From an uncultured Phascolarctobacterium sp. (lineage in GTDB: Bacteria; Bacillota; Negativicutes; Acidaminococcales; Acidaminococcaceae): a DNA stretch of 64,000 nucleotides. Within the stretch, counting starts at the first letter, position 1, and each line of letters starts with the position of its first letter. The translations under genes and the position numbers were made by a program. The stretch spans positions 40,289 to 104,288 of the forward strand of contig UQXH01000005.1 of assembly GCA_900545025.1 (NCBI GenBank), given 5' to 3'. The notes under the pieces are model-generated. The model was not told where the DNA came from. It ran no database searches and saw only the letters and a list, made by a program, of their open reading frames with translations. Below, in pieces: positions 26,704 to 35,926 of this stretch.

Positions 26704-26790
26704 AATGTATACCTCACTGCTATGATTTATTCTACTTTAATCATATCCTATCCAGATATAAATTACAAATGAAGTTTTTGTGAGAAAAAC

Positions 26791-26819
26791 TTGTTTTTCC
26801 TATACCGACATATTATAAT
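26791..26819 (+). promoter_or_regulatory. Promoter of the AT-rich duplicated-domain gene
   Basis: TTGTTT (26791-26796) and perfect TATAAT (26814-26819) with a 17-base spacer. The transcript would have a leader of about 145 bases that includes a weak GTTGGT/ACCAAC pairing. Confidence 0.7.
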
Positions 26820-26969
26820 GGTGTCGTGTAGTTGGTACGCATGCCTGTCCGTGCAAAGATTTCATCAACCAACATTTTGATAATATAATCTTTACTCTAG
26901 GCTTATTATCAATTTAATTACGGACAATAAAATTTATGATAATAAACTATGAGAAAGGAAGATTATATT

Positions 26970-27704
26970 ATGAATAATATTTCTTATTTTAAATTACAAG
27001 CCAAAAATCTTTTTAGGGACTGGAAAAATTTCAAACAAAGTATTAACGAAACTGATGATAAGGCACACTCTGAGTATGTGCCTATTTATTTTGATATTAA
27101 TAAGATTGTTAAACAGTTTAAAATCATGGAAAATGATTTTACGCTTATGAAGGCACAACATATCATTGCATGTTTATCTGGCTTTAACAAGTGGACCGAT
27201 TTAATATCAGCATCTGATTCTAAATTATTATCAGCCAAAAAACTTCTTAGTACAAAAATAATTTCTAATAACTCAAATCATAATTCCTATTTTATTGGTT
27301 ACTTTAATTTACAGGCTCACAGATTATTTGAAGATTGGGAAACACATCAACCTTACATCGATGATATAGATGGATTTACTTATTATAAATATAATCCAAA
27401 ATATTTTGATGTTGATGACATTATTGTATCATTTGATTTAGATGAAGAAAAATTCACACTAGAAGAAGCTAAAGATGTTATTGCATACTTTGCTGGATTT
27501 AATGAATGGAATAAATTAATAAACGCCTCTGAAAGTGAATTAAAACTAGCTAAAAAACTTTTTGATAATAGAGATATCATTTCTATTGACGATTGGATTA
27601 TGTTTTTAGGCAATGCGGAAGAACTTAATAATTATCCCAAATATTTTTCAGATTCAGAAACGCAATTAGCTTTGCTTGATTTTTATATTCAAAATTACAA
27701 ATAA
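26970..27704 (+). CDS. AT-rich protein of unknown function with an internally duplicated domain
   Basis: A 244-residue protein I do not recognise. Residues about 3-95 and 103-190 are two copies of one domain, sharing YFxLQAxxLFxDW, a YxPxYFDI/V patch, FTLxxAxxIIAxxxGFNxWxxLIxASxSEL and KKL. A shorter third part follows. No signal peptide or membrane helix. Base composition is much more AT-rich than neighbours, and the gene has its own promoter and terminator, so horizontal acquisition is likely. ATG at 26970 is 9-10 bases after AGGAAG. Confidence 0.7.
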   Translation: MNNISYFKLQAKNLFRDWKNFKQSINETDDKAHSEYVPIYFDINKIVKQFKIMENDFTLMKAQHIIACLSGFNKWTDLISASDSKLLSAKKLLSTKIISNNSNHNSYFIGYFNLQAHRLFEDWETHQPYIDDIDGFTYYKYNPKYFDVDDIIVSFDLDEEKFTLEEAKDVIAYFAGFNEWNKLINASESELKLAKKLFDNRDIISIDDWIMFLGNAEELNNYPKYFSDSETQLALLDFYIQNYK

Positions 27705-27728
27705 AATTTATACTTGCCTAGAGTAAAT

Positions 27729-27760
27729 AAAAAGAGCAACTCAAATGAGTTGCTCTTTTT
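27729..27760. terminator. Bidirectional terminator between the AT-rich gene and gatB
   Basis: Perfect 15-bp inverted repeat AAAAAGAGCAACTCA/TGAGTTGCTCTTTTT with a two-base loop; serves the plus-strand unknown gene and minus-strand gatB. Confidence 0.95.
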
Positions 27761-27770
27761 ATTTATAATT

Positions 27771-29213
27771 TTATTGCATTTTTTCTTTCAGCATTTTTTG
27801 AACCATGCCCGGGTTAGCCTTGCCTCTGGATTTTTTCATAATCTGACCTACAAGGAAGCCGATAGCCTTGTCCTTACCTGCTTTAAAGTCGGCAACAGAC
27901 TGCGGATTTTCAGCAATGGTTTCTTCAACCAGTTTCAGGATGGCACCCTCGTCGCTTACCTGTTCCAGGCCAAGCTCTTTAACCAGCACGGACGGAGCCT
28001 TGTCTTCTTTCAGCATTTCGGCAAATACTTTTTTAGCCAGCTTGCTGGAAAGTACGCCGTCTTTAGTCAGGTTAACCAGCTCAGCCAGATGTGCCGGAGT
28101 TACCTTAAATTCGCTGATGGAAATGCCCTCGTTATTGAGATATGCGGAAACATCGCCCAGCATCCAGTTGGAAACGCCTTTGCTGTCTTTGGCCGTCTTA
28201 ACAGCTTCGTCAAAGTATTCTGCCATAGCTTTGGTAGATACAATCAGAGAAGCATCATATTCCGGCAGGCCGTGTTCTTTAACCAGACGTGCCTGACGCT
28301 GTGCCGGCAGTTCCGGCAGTTCGCTGCGTACACGTTCAATCCAGGCATCGTCAAGCTGTACGGGAACAAGGTCCGGTTCCGGGAAGTAGCGATAATCGTG
28401 AGCTTCTTCTTTGGAACGCATGGACAGGGTTACGCCGTTAGCGTCATCCCAGGTACGGGTTTCCTGTACGATATGGCCGCCGTCTTCGAGAATCTCTTTC
28501 TGACGTTCAACTTCGTATTCAATGGCACGTACCAAGGCGCGGAAGGAGTTCAGGTTTTTGATTTCGGCACGGGTACCGAATTCTTTGGCACCTTCCGGCA
28601 TGATGGAAATATTAGCGTCGCAGCGCAGGCTGCCTTCCTGCATCTTGCAGTCGCAAACGTCGGTGTATTCCAAAATAGCTTTCAGGTTTTCCATGTAAGC
28701 GCGTGCTTCTTCAGCACTGCGCATATCAGGCTCGGAAACAATTTCAATCAGCGGTACGCCTGCGCGGTTGTAGTCTACGGCGGAGGAATCAGAGGTGCTG
28801 ATGGTAGCGCCGCTGTGTACCAGCTTGCCGGCATCTTCTTCCATATGGATACGGGTGATGCCGATACGTTTTGCTTCGCCGTTTACATTAACGTCAATAT
28901 GACCATGTTCGCAGATAGGTTTATCAAACTGGGAAATCTGATAGTTTTTAGCCAGGTCGGGATAGAAATAGTTTTTACGGTCGAATTTATTAAATTTCTT
29001 GATTTCGCAGTTCAGAGCCAGACCTGCGCGGATAGCAAATTCTACTACCTGTTTGTTCAGTACGGGCAGAGCGCCGGGCATACCAAGGCATACCGGGCAC
29101 ACATGAGTGTTCGGAGCGCTGCCGAAAGCGGTGGAGCAGGAGCAGAATGCTTTAGATTTAGTTTTCAGTTCGGCATGGACTTCCAGACCGATTACAGTAA
29201 TATACTTAGTCAT
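27771..29213 (-). CDS. gatB: Asp-tRNA(Asn)/Glu-tRNA(Gln) amidotransferase subunit B
   Basis: A 480-residue subunit that phosphorylates the misacylated tRNA and transfers ammonia. Signatures: GLEVHAELKTKSKAFCSC with the zinc-site cysteines, CLGMPGALPVLN, RKNYFYPDLAKNYQISQ and a C-terminal YqeY-like tRNA-binding domain (MLKEKMQ end). Its start overlaps the gatA stop by one base, so the two are coupled. Confidence 0.97.
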   Translation of the reverse strand: MTKYITVIGLEVHAELKTKSKAFCSCSTAFGSAPNTHVCPVCLGMPGALPVLNKQVVEFAIRAGLALNCEIKKFNKFDRKNYFYPDLAKNYQISQFDKPICEHGHIDVNVNGEAKRIGITRIHMEEDAGKLVHSGATISTSDSSAVDYNRAGVPLIEIVSEPDMRSAEEARAYMENLKAILEYTDVCDCKMQEGSLRCDANISIMPEGAKEFGTRAEIKNLNSFRALVRAIEYEVERQKEILEDGGHIVQETRTWDDANGVTLSMRSKEEAHDYRYFPEPDLVPVQLDDAWIERVRSELPELPAQRQARLVKEHGLPEYDASLIVSTKAMAEYFDEAVKTAKDSKGVSNWMLGDVSAYLNNEGISISEFKVTPAHLAELVNLTKDGVLSSKLAKKVFAEMLKEDKAPSVLVKELGLEQVSDEGAILKLVEETIAENPQSVADFKAGKDKAIGFLVGQIMKKSRGKANPGMVQKMLKEKMQ

Positions 29214-30679
29214 TATTTGTTACCTCCCAGCGGTGCGAATACTTTGTGATATTCGTTAGCCTGTTCAAAGGTATAAGCAGCACGGAGGATGGTTGCTTCA
29301 TCCAGTGCCTTGCCAATCAGCTGCATACCTACGGGCATACCGTCTGCAAAGCCGCAGGGAATGGAAATACCCGGCAGACCTGCCATATTGACAGGAATGG
29401 TAGTTACGTCCAGCAGGTAGATGGACAGCGGATCCATCTTACCGTCAATAGGATAAGCTACAACAGGAGAAGTAGGAGTAAGCAGCACGTCGCATTTGGC
29501 AAATGCTTCTTCAAAATCTTTGCGGATCAGGGTACGAACCTGCATTGCTTTTTTATAATAAGCGTCATAGTAACCACTGCTCAGTACATAGGTACCCAGC
29601 ATGATGCGGCGTTTTACTTCAGCGCCAAAACCTTCGGTACGGCTCATGGTAGTCATTTCCGGTGCGGAGGTTGCGGCAGTGTTGCGATAACCATAGCGTA
29701 CGCCGTCAAAGCGAGCCAGGTTGGCGGATGCTTCTGCCGGGGCGATGATGTAGTAAGTAATTACGGCATATTCAGTATGAGGCAGGGAAACTTCTACGAT
29801 TTCTGCGCCCATTGCTTCATATTGTTTTACAGCCTTGTCAATTTCAGCTTTTACCTTGGGGTCAAGGCCTTCACCGAAATATTCCTTCGGCAGACCGATG
29901 CGCAGACCTTTAACATCGGCAACCAGAGCCTTGGTAAAGTCAGGCACTTCTACATCCAGAGAAGTGGAATCATGTTCATCTTTGCCGCAGATAGTGTTGA
30001 GCACGATAGCTGCGTCAGTTACGTCTTTGGTGATAGGCCCGATCTGGTCCAGGGAAGAAGCGAATGCTACGCAGCCATAACGGGATACACGGCCATAGGT
30101 CGGTTTAATACCTACGCAGCCGTTAAAGGAAGCCGGCTGACGGATAGATCCGCCGGTGTCGCTGCCCAGAGTCCAGATTGCTTCGCCTGCAGCAATAGCA
30201 GCAGCGCTGCCGCCGGAGGAACCGCCGGGAACGCGCTCCAGATTCCAGGGATTGTGAGTTGCACCGAAGAAAGAGCTTTCCGTGGTGGAGCCCATAGCAA
30301 ATTCATCCATATTGGTTTTGCCCAGGAAAACGGTTTCATCTGCACGCAGATTTTTAATAACATGAGCGTCATAAATAGGAATAAGGTTGCTCAGCATTTT
30401 GGAAGAGCAGGTAGTGCGCAGTCCTTTAGTAGAGATATTATCTTTAATAGCGCCCGGAACGCCTGCCAGCGGAGCAATTTCTTCGCCAGCGGCAATTTTG
30501 GCGTCAACTTTGGCAGCCTGTGCCAGAGCGTTTTCCTTATCCAGGGTTACATAAGCGTTTACTTTATCTTCAACTGCATCAATACGTTCATACAGCGCAT
30601 TGGTGAGTTCTACAGAGCTTACTTCTTTATTGACGAGCTTTTCGTGAAGCTCGTGGGCAGTAAGTTTATATAATTCCAC
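29213..30679 (-). CDS. gatA: Asp-tRNA(Asn)/Glu-tRNA(Gln) amidotransferase subunit A
   Basis: A 488-residue amidase-signature enzyme releasing ammonia from glutamine. The catalytic Ser-cisSer-Lys triad is present: lysine in GAIKDN (near residue 78), cis-serine in GGSSGG and nucleophile in GSDTGGSIRQP (near 178). The amide tunnel partner is GatB. It lies 15 bases downstream of gatC. Confidence 0.97.
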   Translation of the reverse strand: MELYKLTAHELHEKLVNKEVSSVELTNALYERIDAVEDKVNAYVTLDKENALAQAAKVDAKIAAGEEIAPLAGVPGAIKDNISTKGLRTTCSSKMLSNLIPIYDAHVIKNLRADETVFLGKTNMDEFAMGSTTESSFFGATHNPWNLERVPGGSSGGSAAAIAAGEAIWTLGSDTGGSIRQPASFNGCVGIKPTYGRVSRYGCVAFASSLDQIGPITKDVTDAAIVLNTICGKDEHDSTSLDVEVPDFTKALVADVKGLRIGLPKEYFGEGLDPKVKAEIDKAVKQYEAMGAEIVEVSLPHTEYAVITYYIIAPAEASANLARFDGVRYGYRNTAATSAPEMTTMSRTEGFGAEVKRRIMLGTYVLSSGYYDAYYKKAMQVRTLIRKDFEEAFAKCDVLLTPTSPVVAYPIDGKMDPLSIYLLDVTTIPVNMAGLPGISIPCGFADGMPVGMQLIGKALDEATILRAAYTFEQANEYHKVFAPLGGNK

Positions 30680-30694
30680 AATAGTGCCTCCTTC

Positions 30695-30982
30695 TTATTC
30701 GATTACGCGCGGTACTTTAAAGCCGCCGTTATGGACAGCCGGAGCGTTGCTCAGTGCTTCTTCATGGGTAACGCCTTCTTTGGCAACATCCTCACGCAGT
30801 ACGTTGCTTACCGGCAATACATGAGCAGTAGGCTCGATACCGGCAGTGTCGATTTTTTGCAGAATATCGGCATAGTTAAGAATCTGGTTGAACTGTTCCG
30901 TAAATTTTTCCATTTCGGTTTCGGGAACGGTCAAACGGGAAAGCTGTGCAATATACTTAACGTCATCAGCAGATACTTTCAT
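30695..30982 (-). CDS. gatC: Asp-tRNA(Asn)/Glu-tRNA(Gln) amidotransferase subunit C
   Basis: A 95-residue helical subunit that clamps GatA to GatB, first gene of the gatCAB operon. Signature: VKYIAQLSRLTVPETE near the N terminus and FNQILNYADILQKIDT in the middle. The operon promoter should lie in 30983-31160, opposite the flavin reductase gene. Confidence 0.95.
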   Translation of the reverse strand: MKVSADDVKYIAQLSRLTVPETEMEKFTEQFNQILNYADILQKIDTAGIEPTAHVLPVSNVLREDVAKEGVTHEEALSNAPAVHNGGFKVPRVIE

Positions 30983-31170
30983 TTTTTCACCATCCTATAA
31001 ATCAATTCATGAATTTTATCAATAACCTGCTTTATTATACCACAAAAACCCTCTCTGTGTACTAAATTTAACAAGTAAACGCCGTCTTTTACCACTTTAA
31101 TGCAGGCACAAAAAATTCACTTGCGCCCCTTACGGAAAACTTTATAATTAAAATCAAAGGAGTGATTTAT

Positions 31171-31671
31171 ATGCAGAACATCAATGCTTTTGAACACGCT
31201 GGAATAATCTTAAAAACATTATCCAAAGGAGCTTTTCTGAATACTGCCGCTGACGGCAAGCAGAATACTATGACCATCGGCTGGGGCTCGCTGGGCTTTA
31301 TGTGGGGCAGCCCCGTCTTTACTGTCATGGTGCGTAAATCACGCTATACCCATGAACTCATTGAAAAAAATCCCTGTTTCACCGTCAGCATCCCTGTTAA
31401 CGACGGCTTTGCCAAAGCTCTTGGCCTGTGCGGCACCAAATCCGGCCGTGACATGGACAAATTTGCCGCTGCCAAACTGACTGCAGTTCCCGGTCAAACC
31501 GTAGATGTGCCTGTTATTAAAGGCTGCGGCTTACATCTGGAATGCAGAATCGTAGATAAAAACAATATGCAGCCCGCAGCATTTGATAAGGAACTGGCGC
31601 AGAAATGGTATGACAGCAACGACTGGCATACCTACTATACCGGCATCATCACTGCCGCCTATCTGGAATAA
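31171..31671 (+). CDS. Flavin reductase-like / flavoredoxin FMN-binding protein
   Basis: A 166-residue split-barrel FMN-binding protein of the flavoredoxin family (flavin reductase-like domain): TIGWGSLGFMWGSPVFTVMVRKSRYTH covers the FMN site, and SIPVNDGFAKALGLCGTKSGRDMDKF the flavin-phosphate/cysteine region. Such proteins pass electrons between NAD(P)H or ferredoxin and acceptors. ATG at 31171 follows AAAGGAG. It stands just before a LysR regulator and the envelope redox cluster. Confidence 0.85.
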   Translation: MQNINAFEHAGIILKTLSKGAFLNTAADGKQNTMTIGWGSLGFMWGSPVFTVMVRKSRYTHELIEKNPCFTVSIPVNDGFAKALGLCGTKSGRDMDKFAAAKLTAVPGQTVDVPVIKGCGLHLECRIVDKNNMQPAAFDKELAQKWYDSNDWHTYYTGIITAAYLE

Positions 31672-31711
31672 TATCTTAAATACTGAAGCGAAAAATAAGG
31701 AGGGCAGCGCC

Positions 31712-32602
31712 GTGAATTTTCGTATCCTGATTTATTTTCTGACCGTTGTCCGTGAACGCAGTATTACTAAAACCGCTGACATGCTGCATATCACCCAGCC
31801 GACTCTCAGCCGCCAGCTGATGCAGCTGGAAGAAGACCTGGGCGTCAAACTTTTTGACCGCAGTCAGCGTAAGTTTACCTTGACCCCGGCAGGCAGCTTC
31901 CTTGCGCAACGGGCAGCAGACATTGTTGATTTAGTGGAAAAGACCGAACATGACATCAAGGACCAGGAAACTAACCTGAGCGGTAATATCTGCTTCGGCG
32001 CCGGCGAGATAGCTTCCGTGAATCTGCTGGCAGAAATCATCAGCGCCTTTCAGGAAAAATACCCTAACGTAACTTTTGAAATCTTTACCGGCACCACGGA
32101 TATCATCCATTACAAGACGGAAAAGGGGCTGATTGATATTGCTCTGCTGCAGGAGCCAATCGACATGCTTAATTACAGCTTCCTCACCCTGCCATGTCAG
32201 GAGGAACTGGGTATACTGATGCGCAAAGATGCAGATCTGGCAGCTAAACCAGCAATCTCTGCCAAGGATTTAGAAGGCCGTTCCCTGCTGTTACCGACGC
32301 GCTTGCAGCTCCACAGCCTTATCCTTAACTGGCTCAGCGGTAATATTTCCAAAATCAACATTATCGGCACCTGCAATCTGCTTGGTAACGCCTTCCCCCT
32401 GGTAAAGCATACGGGCTGTTACGCCATCACGGTCAGGACACCTTTAACAGACAGTGACCATTTCTGTTTCAGACCGCTGCAACCTCCTCTCATTACCAAA
32501 GTCTTCCTGGCGTGGCGCAGCAGTGCTGCTACCAATATCACTGTGCAAAAATTCATCGAATTTTCCAGATGCTTTTTAGGCATAAAAGATGCTTCAAAAT
32601 AG
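31712..32602 (+). CDS. LysR-family transcriptional regulator
   Basis: A 296-residue LysR regulator starting with GTG after AAGGAGG: HTH near residues 15-36 (SITKTADMLHITQPTLSRQL) and a C-terminal effector domain. It follows the flavin reductase gene by 40 bases and precedes the envelope redox cluster after a terminator, so it may control one or both. Effector unknown. Confidence 0.88.
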   Translation: MNFRILIYFLTVVRERSITKTADMLHITQPTLSRQLMQLEEDLGVKLFDRSQRKFTLTPAGSFLAQRAADIVDLVEKTEHDIKDQETNLSGNICFGAGEIASVNLLAEIISAFQEKYPNVTFEIFTGTTDIIHYKTEKGLIDIALLQEPIDMLNYSFLTLPCQEELGILMRKDADLAAKPAISAKDLEGRSLLLPTRLQLHSLILNWLSGNISKINIIGTCNLLGNAFPLVKHTGCYAITVRTPLTDSDHFCFRPLQPPLITKVFLAWRSSAATNITVQKFIEFSRCFLGIKDASK

Positions 32603-32636
32603 GTATTAGACATCAATTCCATATGTTTTTATAATT

Positions 32637-32671
32637 AAGGCATACAGATAAACTGTATGCCTTTTATTTTT
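32637..32671 (+). terminator. Intrinsic terminator after LysR gene
   Basis: Ten-bp stem AAGGCATACA/TGTATGCCTT with seven-base loop and a T-rich tail. Confidence 0.88.
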
Positions 32672-32755
32672 ATCTGTTATTACTTTCCCGAGGATGTCCT
32701 GAAACAAATAATCGTCAACAAGCCGCAAAAATTTTTATCAAGGCAGGTATCTGAT

Positions 32756-33775
32756 ATGAAAAAACTACTCACCTCATTTTTGCTGCTTTGCACTCTTACC
32801 GGGATAACGGCAGCAGCCGAAATCCCCTGTCTGGATAAAGTGCAGCAGCCCTACAGACAGGCTGCAGAAACCTTTTTGTTCAATTATACTTCCGATGCAG
32901 ATCTGGCTGCGGCTTCGGCCATGCAGCAAACAACGGCAATCGGCAGAGAAACGGTCGTTGTACCGGCAACGGAAGCTGCCCCTGCAATAAATCTGTATAT
33001 CTACAGGCCACAGCAGGCTGCATCAGACGCCGTGCCAGTTATCTATTATACCCACGGCGGCGGCTTTCTGTTCCGTAAAGCGCTTGATAATACTGAACGC
33101 TATCAGCAGCTGGCTGATAAAACAGGAGCAGCAGTAATCACTCCCTGCTACCGCCTTTCTACAGAAGCCCCTTTCCCTGCCGCTTTGGAGGACGCTTACA
33201 CCGGCCTGAAATATATCAGACAAAAGGCAGCGCAGCTCAAGCTGGACGGCAGCAAAATCATGCTGATGGGCGACAGTGCCGGCGGCGGCCTGGCGGCAAG
33301 TCTGGCGCTGTACAACCGCAGCCATGACGCCATACCCCTGTGCGGGCAGGTACTGATTTATCCCATGCTGGACTGCCGCACGGGCACGGAACAGTCACCC
33401 TATAACAGTCCCTGTACCGGCCACATCTGCTGGAACAGGCCAACCAATGTTTTTGCCTGGGAAAAGCTGCGCAGCGGCCAACCTATCAGCAGCGATATGC
33501 TGCCCTACTTCTCCCCCTCTCTGGCTAAAGACCTGGGCAACCTGCCGCCTGCGCTGATTTACGTAGGCGGACTGGATTTATTCGTCAACGAAGATATTGA
33601 TTATGCCAATAGGCTGATTGAAGCAGGCAACGCTACTACCCTCTATGTGGAGCCTGGCCTTTATCATGCTTTTGAAAACGCCGTACCGGAAGCGCAGTCC
33701 AGCAGAGAATTCTGGCGGCGCGTCTATGAGGCTTCCCGTTCCATGCTGAATGAGGATACCAATACTGAAAAATAG
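32756..33775 (+). CDS. Secreted alpha/beta-hydrolase (HSL/esterase family)
   Basis: A 339-residue protein with a Sec signal peptide (MKKLLTSFLLLCTLTGITAAA, cut after about 21). The oxyanion motif THGGGFL (near residue 108), nucleophile elbow GDSAGGG (near 178), and acid/base region YVGGLDLFVNE and YHAF (near 283-310) place it in the hormone-sensitive-lipase esterase group. It is the first gene after the LysR terminator. Start at 32756 preferred over an in-frame ATG 33 codons upstream because it begins the signal peptide and follows AGGCAGGT. Substrate unknown. Confidence 0.85.
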   Translation: MKKLLTSFLLLCTLTGITAAAEIPCLDKVQQPYRQAAETFLFNYTSDADLAAASAMQQTTAIGRETVVVPATEAAPAINLYIYRPQQAASDAVPVIYYTHGGGFLFRKALDNTERYQQLADKTGAAVITPCYRLSTEAPFPAALEDAYTGLKYIRQKAAQLKLDGSKIMLMGDSAGGGLAASLALYNRSHDAIPLCGQVLIYPMLDCRTGTEQSPYNSPCTGHICWNRPTNVFAWEKLRSGQPISSDMLPYFSPSLAKDLGNLPPALIYVGGLDLFVNEDIDYANRLIEAGNATTLYVEPGLYHAFENAVPEAQSSREFWRRVYEASRSMLNEDTNTEK

Positions 33776-33802
33776 GAATTTACGATACATAAGGAGGTTA
33801 TT

Positions 33803-34477
33803 ATGAACAGACGTGATTTCATCAAAGTTTCTGCCGCTGGCTTCGGCACGCTGCTGGTCAGCGGCATCGGGATGAACCTGCTGAGCAAGGACACACCTGC
33901 TGCCGAAACAGTGAGCGAAGCAGCCCCCTCAACTGCCTCTCAACAGCTGAAAATCGTCGTTATAACCGGCAGCCCGCATCGTAACGGCACTTCTGCCCTG
34001 CTGGCAGACAACCTGATCCAGGGGGCGCAGTCCAAAGGTCATACGGTATTCCGCTTCAATGCAGCCTTTGCCGACATCCATCCCTGTCAGGCCTGCAATG
34101 CCTGCGGACGTAACGGCGCCTGCGTGCTGGATGACGATATTGATAAATTACTGATGCCCCAACTGCTGCAGGCGGATATTATAGCCTTAGTCACACCTCT
34201 TTATTATTACGGTATGTCGGCACAGCTGAAAACCGTTGTTGACAGGATGTACTCCCGCCTGCGCGGGATGGATAACAAAAAATCTCTGCTGCTGGCTACC
34301 GCCTATAACAGTGCAGACTGGACTTTTGACGCGCTCACTAACCACTATCAGTCCCTTGTGGAATATATGCACTGGCAGGATCTGGGAATGATATTAGGTT
34401 ATGGGTGCGGCAGCCGCAGCGCCATAGAGCGCACCCAGTTCCCGCGGCACGCCCTGCAGCTGGGACAGAGTCTTTAA
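33803..34477 (+). CDS. Tat-exported iron-sulfur flavoprotein (NADPH-dependent FMN reductase-like)
   Basis: A 224-residue protein with a twin-arginine leader (NRRDFIKVSAAG, residues 2-13) and hydrophobic signal region, then a flavodoxin-like FMN domain (VITGSPHRNGTSAL). A compact cysteine motif CQACNACGRNGAC (C-x2-C-x2-C-x5-C) matches iron-sulfur flavoproteins that carry a 4Fe-4S cluster beside FMN. Tat export with folded cofactor is expected. Genes for TatA and TatC lie in the same run. Its cytoplasmic-type paralogue is the next gene. Ribosome site AAGGAGG. Confidence 0.85.
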   Translation: MNRRDFIKVSAAGFGTLLVSGIGMNLLSKDTPAAETVSEAAPSTASQQLKIVVITGSPHRNGTSALLADNLIQGAQSKGHTVFRFNAAFADIHPCQACNACGRNGACVLDDDIDKLLMPQLLQADIIALVTPLYYYGMSAQLKTVVDRMYSRLRGMDNKKSLLLATAYNSADWTFDALTNHYQSLVEYMHWQDLGMILGYGCGSRSAIERTQFPRHALQLGQSL

Positions 34478-34491
34478 AGGAGGCAATAACC

Positions 34492-35022
34492 ATGAACATC
34501 GTAGTATTGACCGGCAGTCCTCATCACGACGGCACTACCTCCGTACTGGCAGAAAGATTCATTGCCGGAGCGCAGTCAGCCGGGCACAGCGTTTTCCGTT
34601 TTGACGCCGCTTTTCAGAAAATCACTCCCTGCAGCGGCTGTGATGCCTGCGGCATGAACGGTCCCTGCGTACATAAGGATGATATTGAAAATACGCTCAT
34701 CATGCGTCTTACGGCGGCAGACCTGATTGCCCTTGTTTCCCCGGTTTATTATTTCCATGTTTCCGCCCAGCTCAAAACGGTTATCGACAGATTTTACTCC
34801 CGTACAGGCCGCATCAGCGGCAAACAGTCGGTGCTGCTGGCCGCTGCCGGCAGCGACACCGAGCTCACCATGAGGTCGCTGAAAAAATTCTATACGACCT
34901 TGTCCGGCTATATGCGCTGGCAGGACAGAGGCACAGTCCTTGCCGCAGGCTGCCCTACCAGAGAAGCTATCCTAAAAACCACCTATCCCGACGCGGCATA
35001 TGCGTTAGGCCACAGCTTGTAA
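34492..35022 (+). CDS. Iron-sulfur flavoprotein, leaderless paralogue
   Basis: A 176-residue paralogue of the preceding protein without a signal peptide: FMN loop VLTGSPHHDGTTS at the N terminus and the motif CSGCDACGMNGPC (C-x2-C-x2-C-x5-C). Likely cytoplasmic, using NAD(P)H or ferredoxin to reduce FMN. AAAGGAGG ribosome site, 14 bases after the Tat copy. The pair suggests cytoplasmic and periplasmic versions of one redox chemistry. Confidence 0.85.
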   Translation: MNIVVLTGSPHHDGTTSVLAERFIAGAQSAGHSVFRFDAAFQKITPCSGCDACGMNGPCVHKDDIENTLIMRLTAADLIALVSPVYYFHVSAQLKTVIDRFYSRTGRISGKQSVLLAAAGSDTELTMRSLKKFYTTLSGYMRWQDRGTVLAAGCPTREAILKTTYPDAAYALGHSL

Positions 35023-35040
35023 TTTCACATAATATTCACT

Positions 35041-35070
35041 TTACTTCAAGCTTACTCGAATATCTATAAT
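35041..35070 (+). promoter_or_regulatory. Possible internal promoter before the NapH-like gene
   Basis: TATAAT at 35065-35070 is exact; the -35 (TTACTT, 35041-35046) is weak and 18 bases away. It lies in the 69-base gap, the widest inside the cluster. Confidence 0.4.
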
Positions 35071-35091
35071 GAAAACCAAAGGAGGATTTTC

Positions 35092-35922
35092 ATGCAGGCA
35101 CGCATTGTTAAATTGCAGCGTCTGGTCGGCTATATAACAGGCTTCCTGCTGTTTTACGAGCCTTTCATGCTGTTTCACAGGCTGGCAGGCTCGTTATTTG
35201 AAGAAACAGGCTTTTATTCCCTCCATGTGCCCTGCGCGCGTATCCCGCTGGCTAACATCCTGACCGGCGACTGGGCATATGCCGGAGCTGTTTCACTTTG
35301 CTTCTGCCTGCTGCTGGCTGTCGTTTCTCTCTGGTTCGGCCCGCTTTTTTGCGGCAGGCTTTGTCCCGCCGGAGCCTTCAGTGAATTTTTAGGCAGCCTG
35401 CTGCCGGAAAAATATCAGATTGACTGGGGCAGACATCTTCCCATAGTACCGCTGCGTTATGGCTTTTGGATGGGTTTCCTGCTGTCTGTGGCAGCAGGCT
35501 TAGGTTATCCCTGCGCTTATTGCAACTACTATGCCCTGGAACTTTTCACTCTCAGTATCTGCAGCGGTAAGCTCATGCTCAGCTCCGTATCCCTTATAGC
35601 CGCCTTCCTGCTGAGCAATATACTTTTAGGACTGTTTACCAAAGGCGGACGCGGTTACTGTAATTTCCTCTGCCCGGTAGGAGCCTCCTGCTCTCTGCTG
35701 CACCGCCTTGGTCAGCTATTGCCCGGTCCCTGCAAAATGACGGTCAGCCACAGCTGCATCGGCTGCGGCAAATGCGTCGGCAGCTGTCCCATGCGCGCTG
35801 TCAGCCTGCATCAGGGAAAGGCAGTCATCAACATCAACCACTGTATTGTCTGCGGCTGCTGCAGCAGGCAATGTCCAACTCATTCCATCCATTACCGCAG
35901 CAATATCTCAAAGGAGCTGTAA
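35092..35922 (+). CDS. NapH/MauN-type membrane polyferredoxin
   Basis: A 276-residue membrane protein with about four transmembrane segments and cytoplasmic iron-sulfur motifs: CGRLCPAGAFSE (near 84), YCNFLCPVGASCS (near 184), and a C-terminal two-cluster ferredoxin (CIGCGKCVGSCP, CIVCGCCSRQCP). The CPxG loops are the hallmark of NapH/CcoG relatives that carry electrons across or along the membrane toward periplasmic acceptors. It is directly downstream of the flavoproteins and followed by tat genes, so it is the likely electron supplier of the exported flavoproteins. Confidence 0.88.
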   Translation: MQARIVKLQRLVGYITGFLLFYEPFMLFHRLAGSLFEETGFYSLHVPCARIPLANILTGDWAYAGAVSLCFCLLLAVVSLWFGPLFCGRLCPAGAFSEFLGSLLPEKYQIDWGRHLPIVPLRYGFWMGFLLSVAAGLGYPCAYCNYYALELFTLSICSGKLMLSSVSLIAAFLLSNILLGLFTKGGRGYCNFLCPVGASCSLLHRLGQLLPGPCKMTVSHSCIGCGKCVGSCPMRAVSLHQGKAVININHCIVCGCCSRQCPTHSIHYRSNISKEL

Positions 35923-35926
35923 GCCT

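Noticed and set aside
27714..29249. A 511-codon open frame on the plus strand over gatB
   Set aside because: It is the antisense shadow of gatB: no ribosome site, no family resemblance, and composition dictated by the opposite-strand codons. The same holds for the long plus-strand frames over gatA (29246-30673), the LCP gene (3290-4747) and the two GlcD genes (14962-17191).
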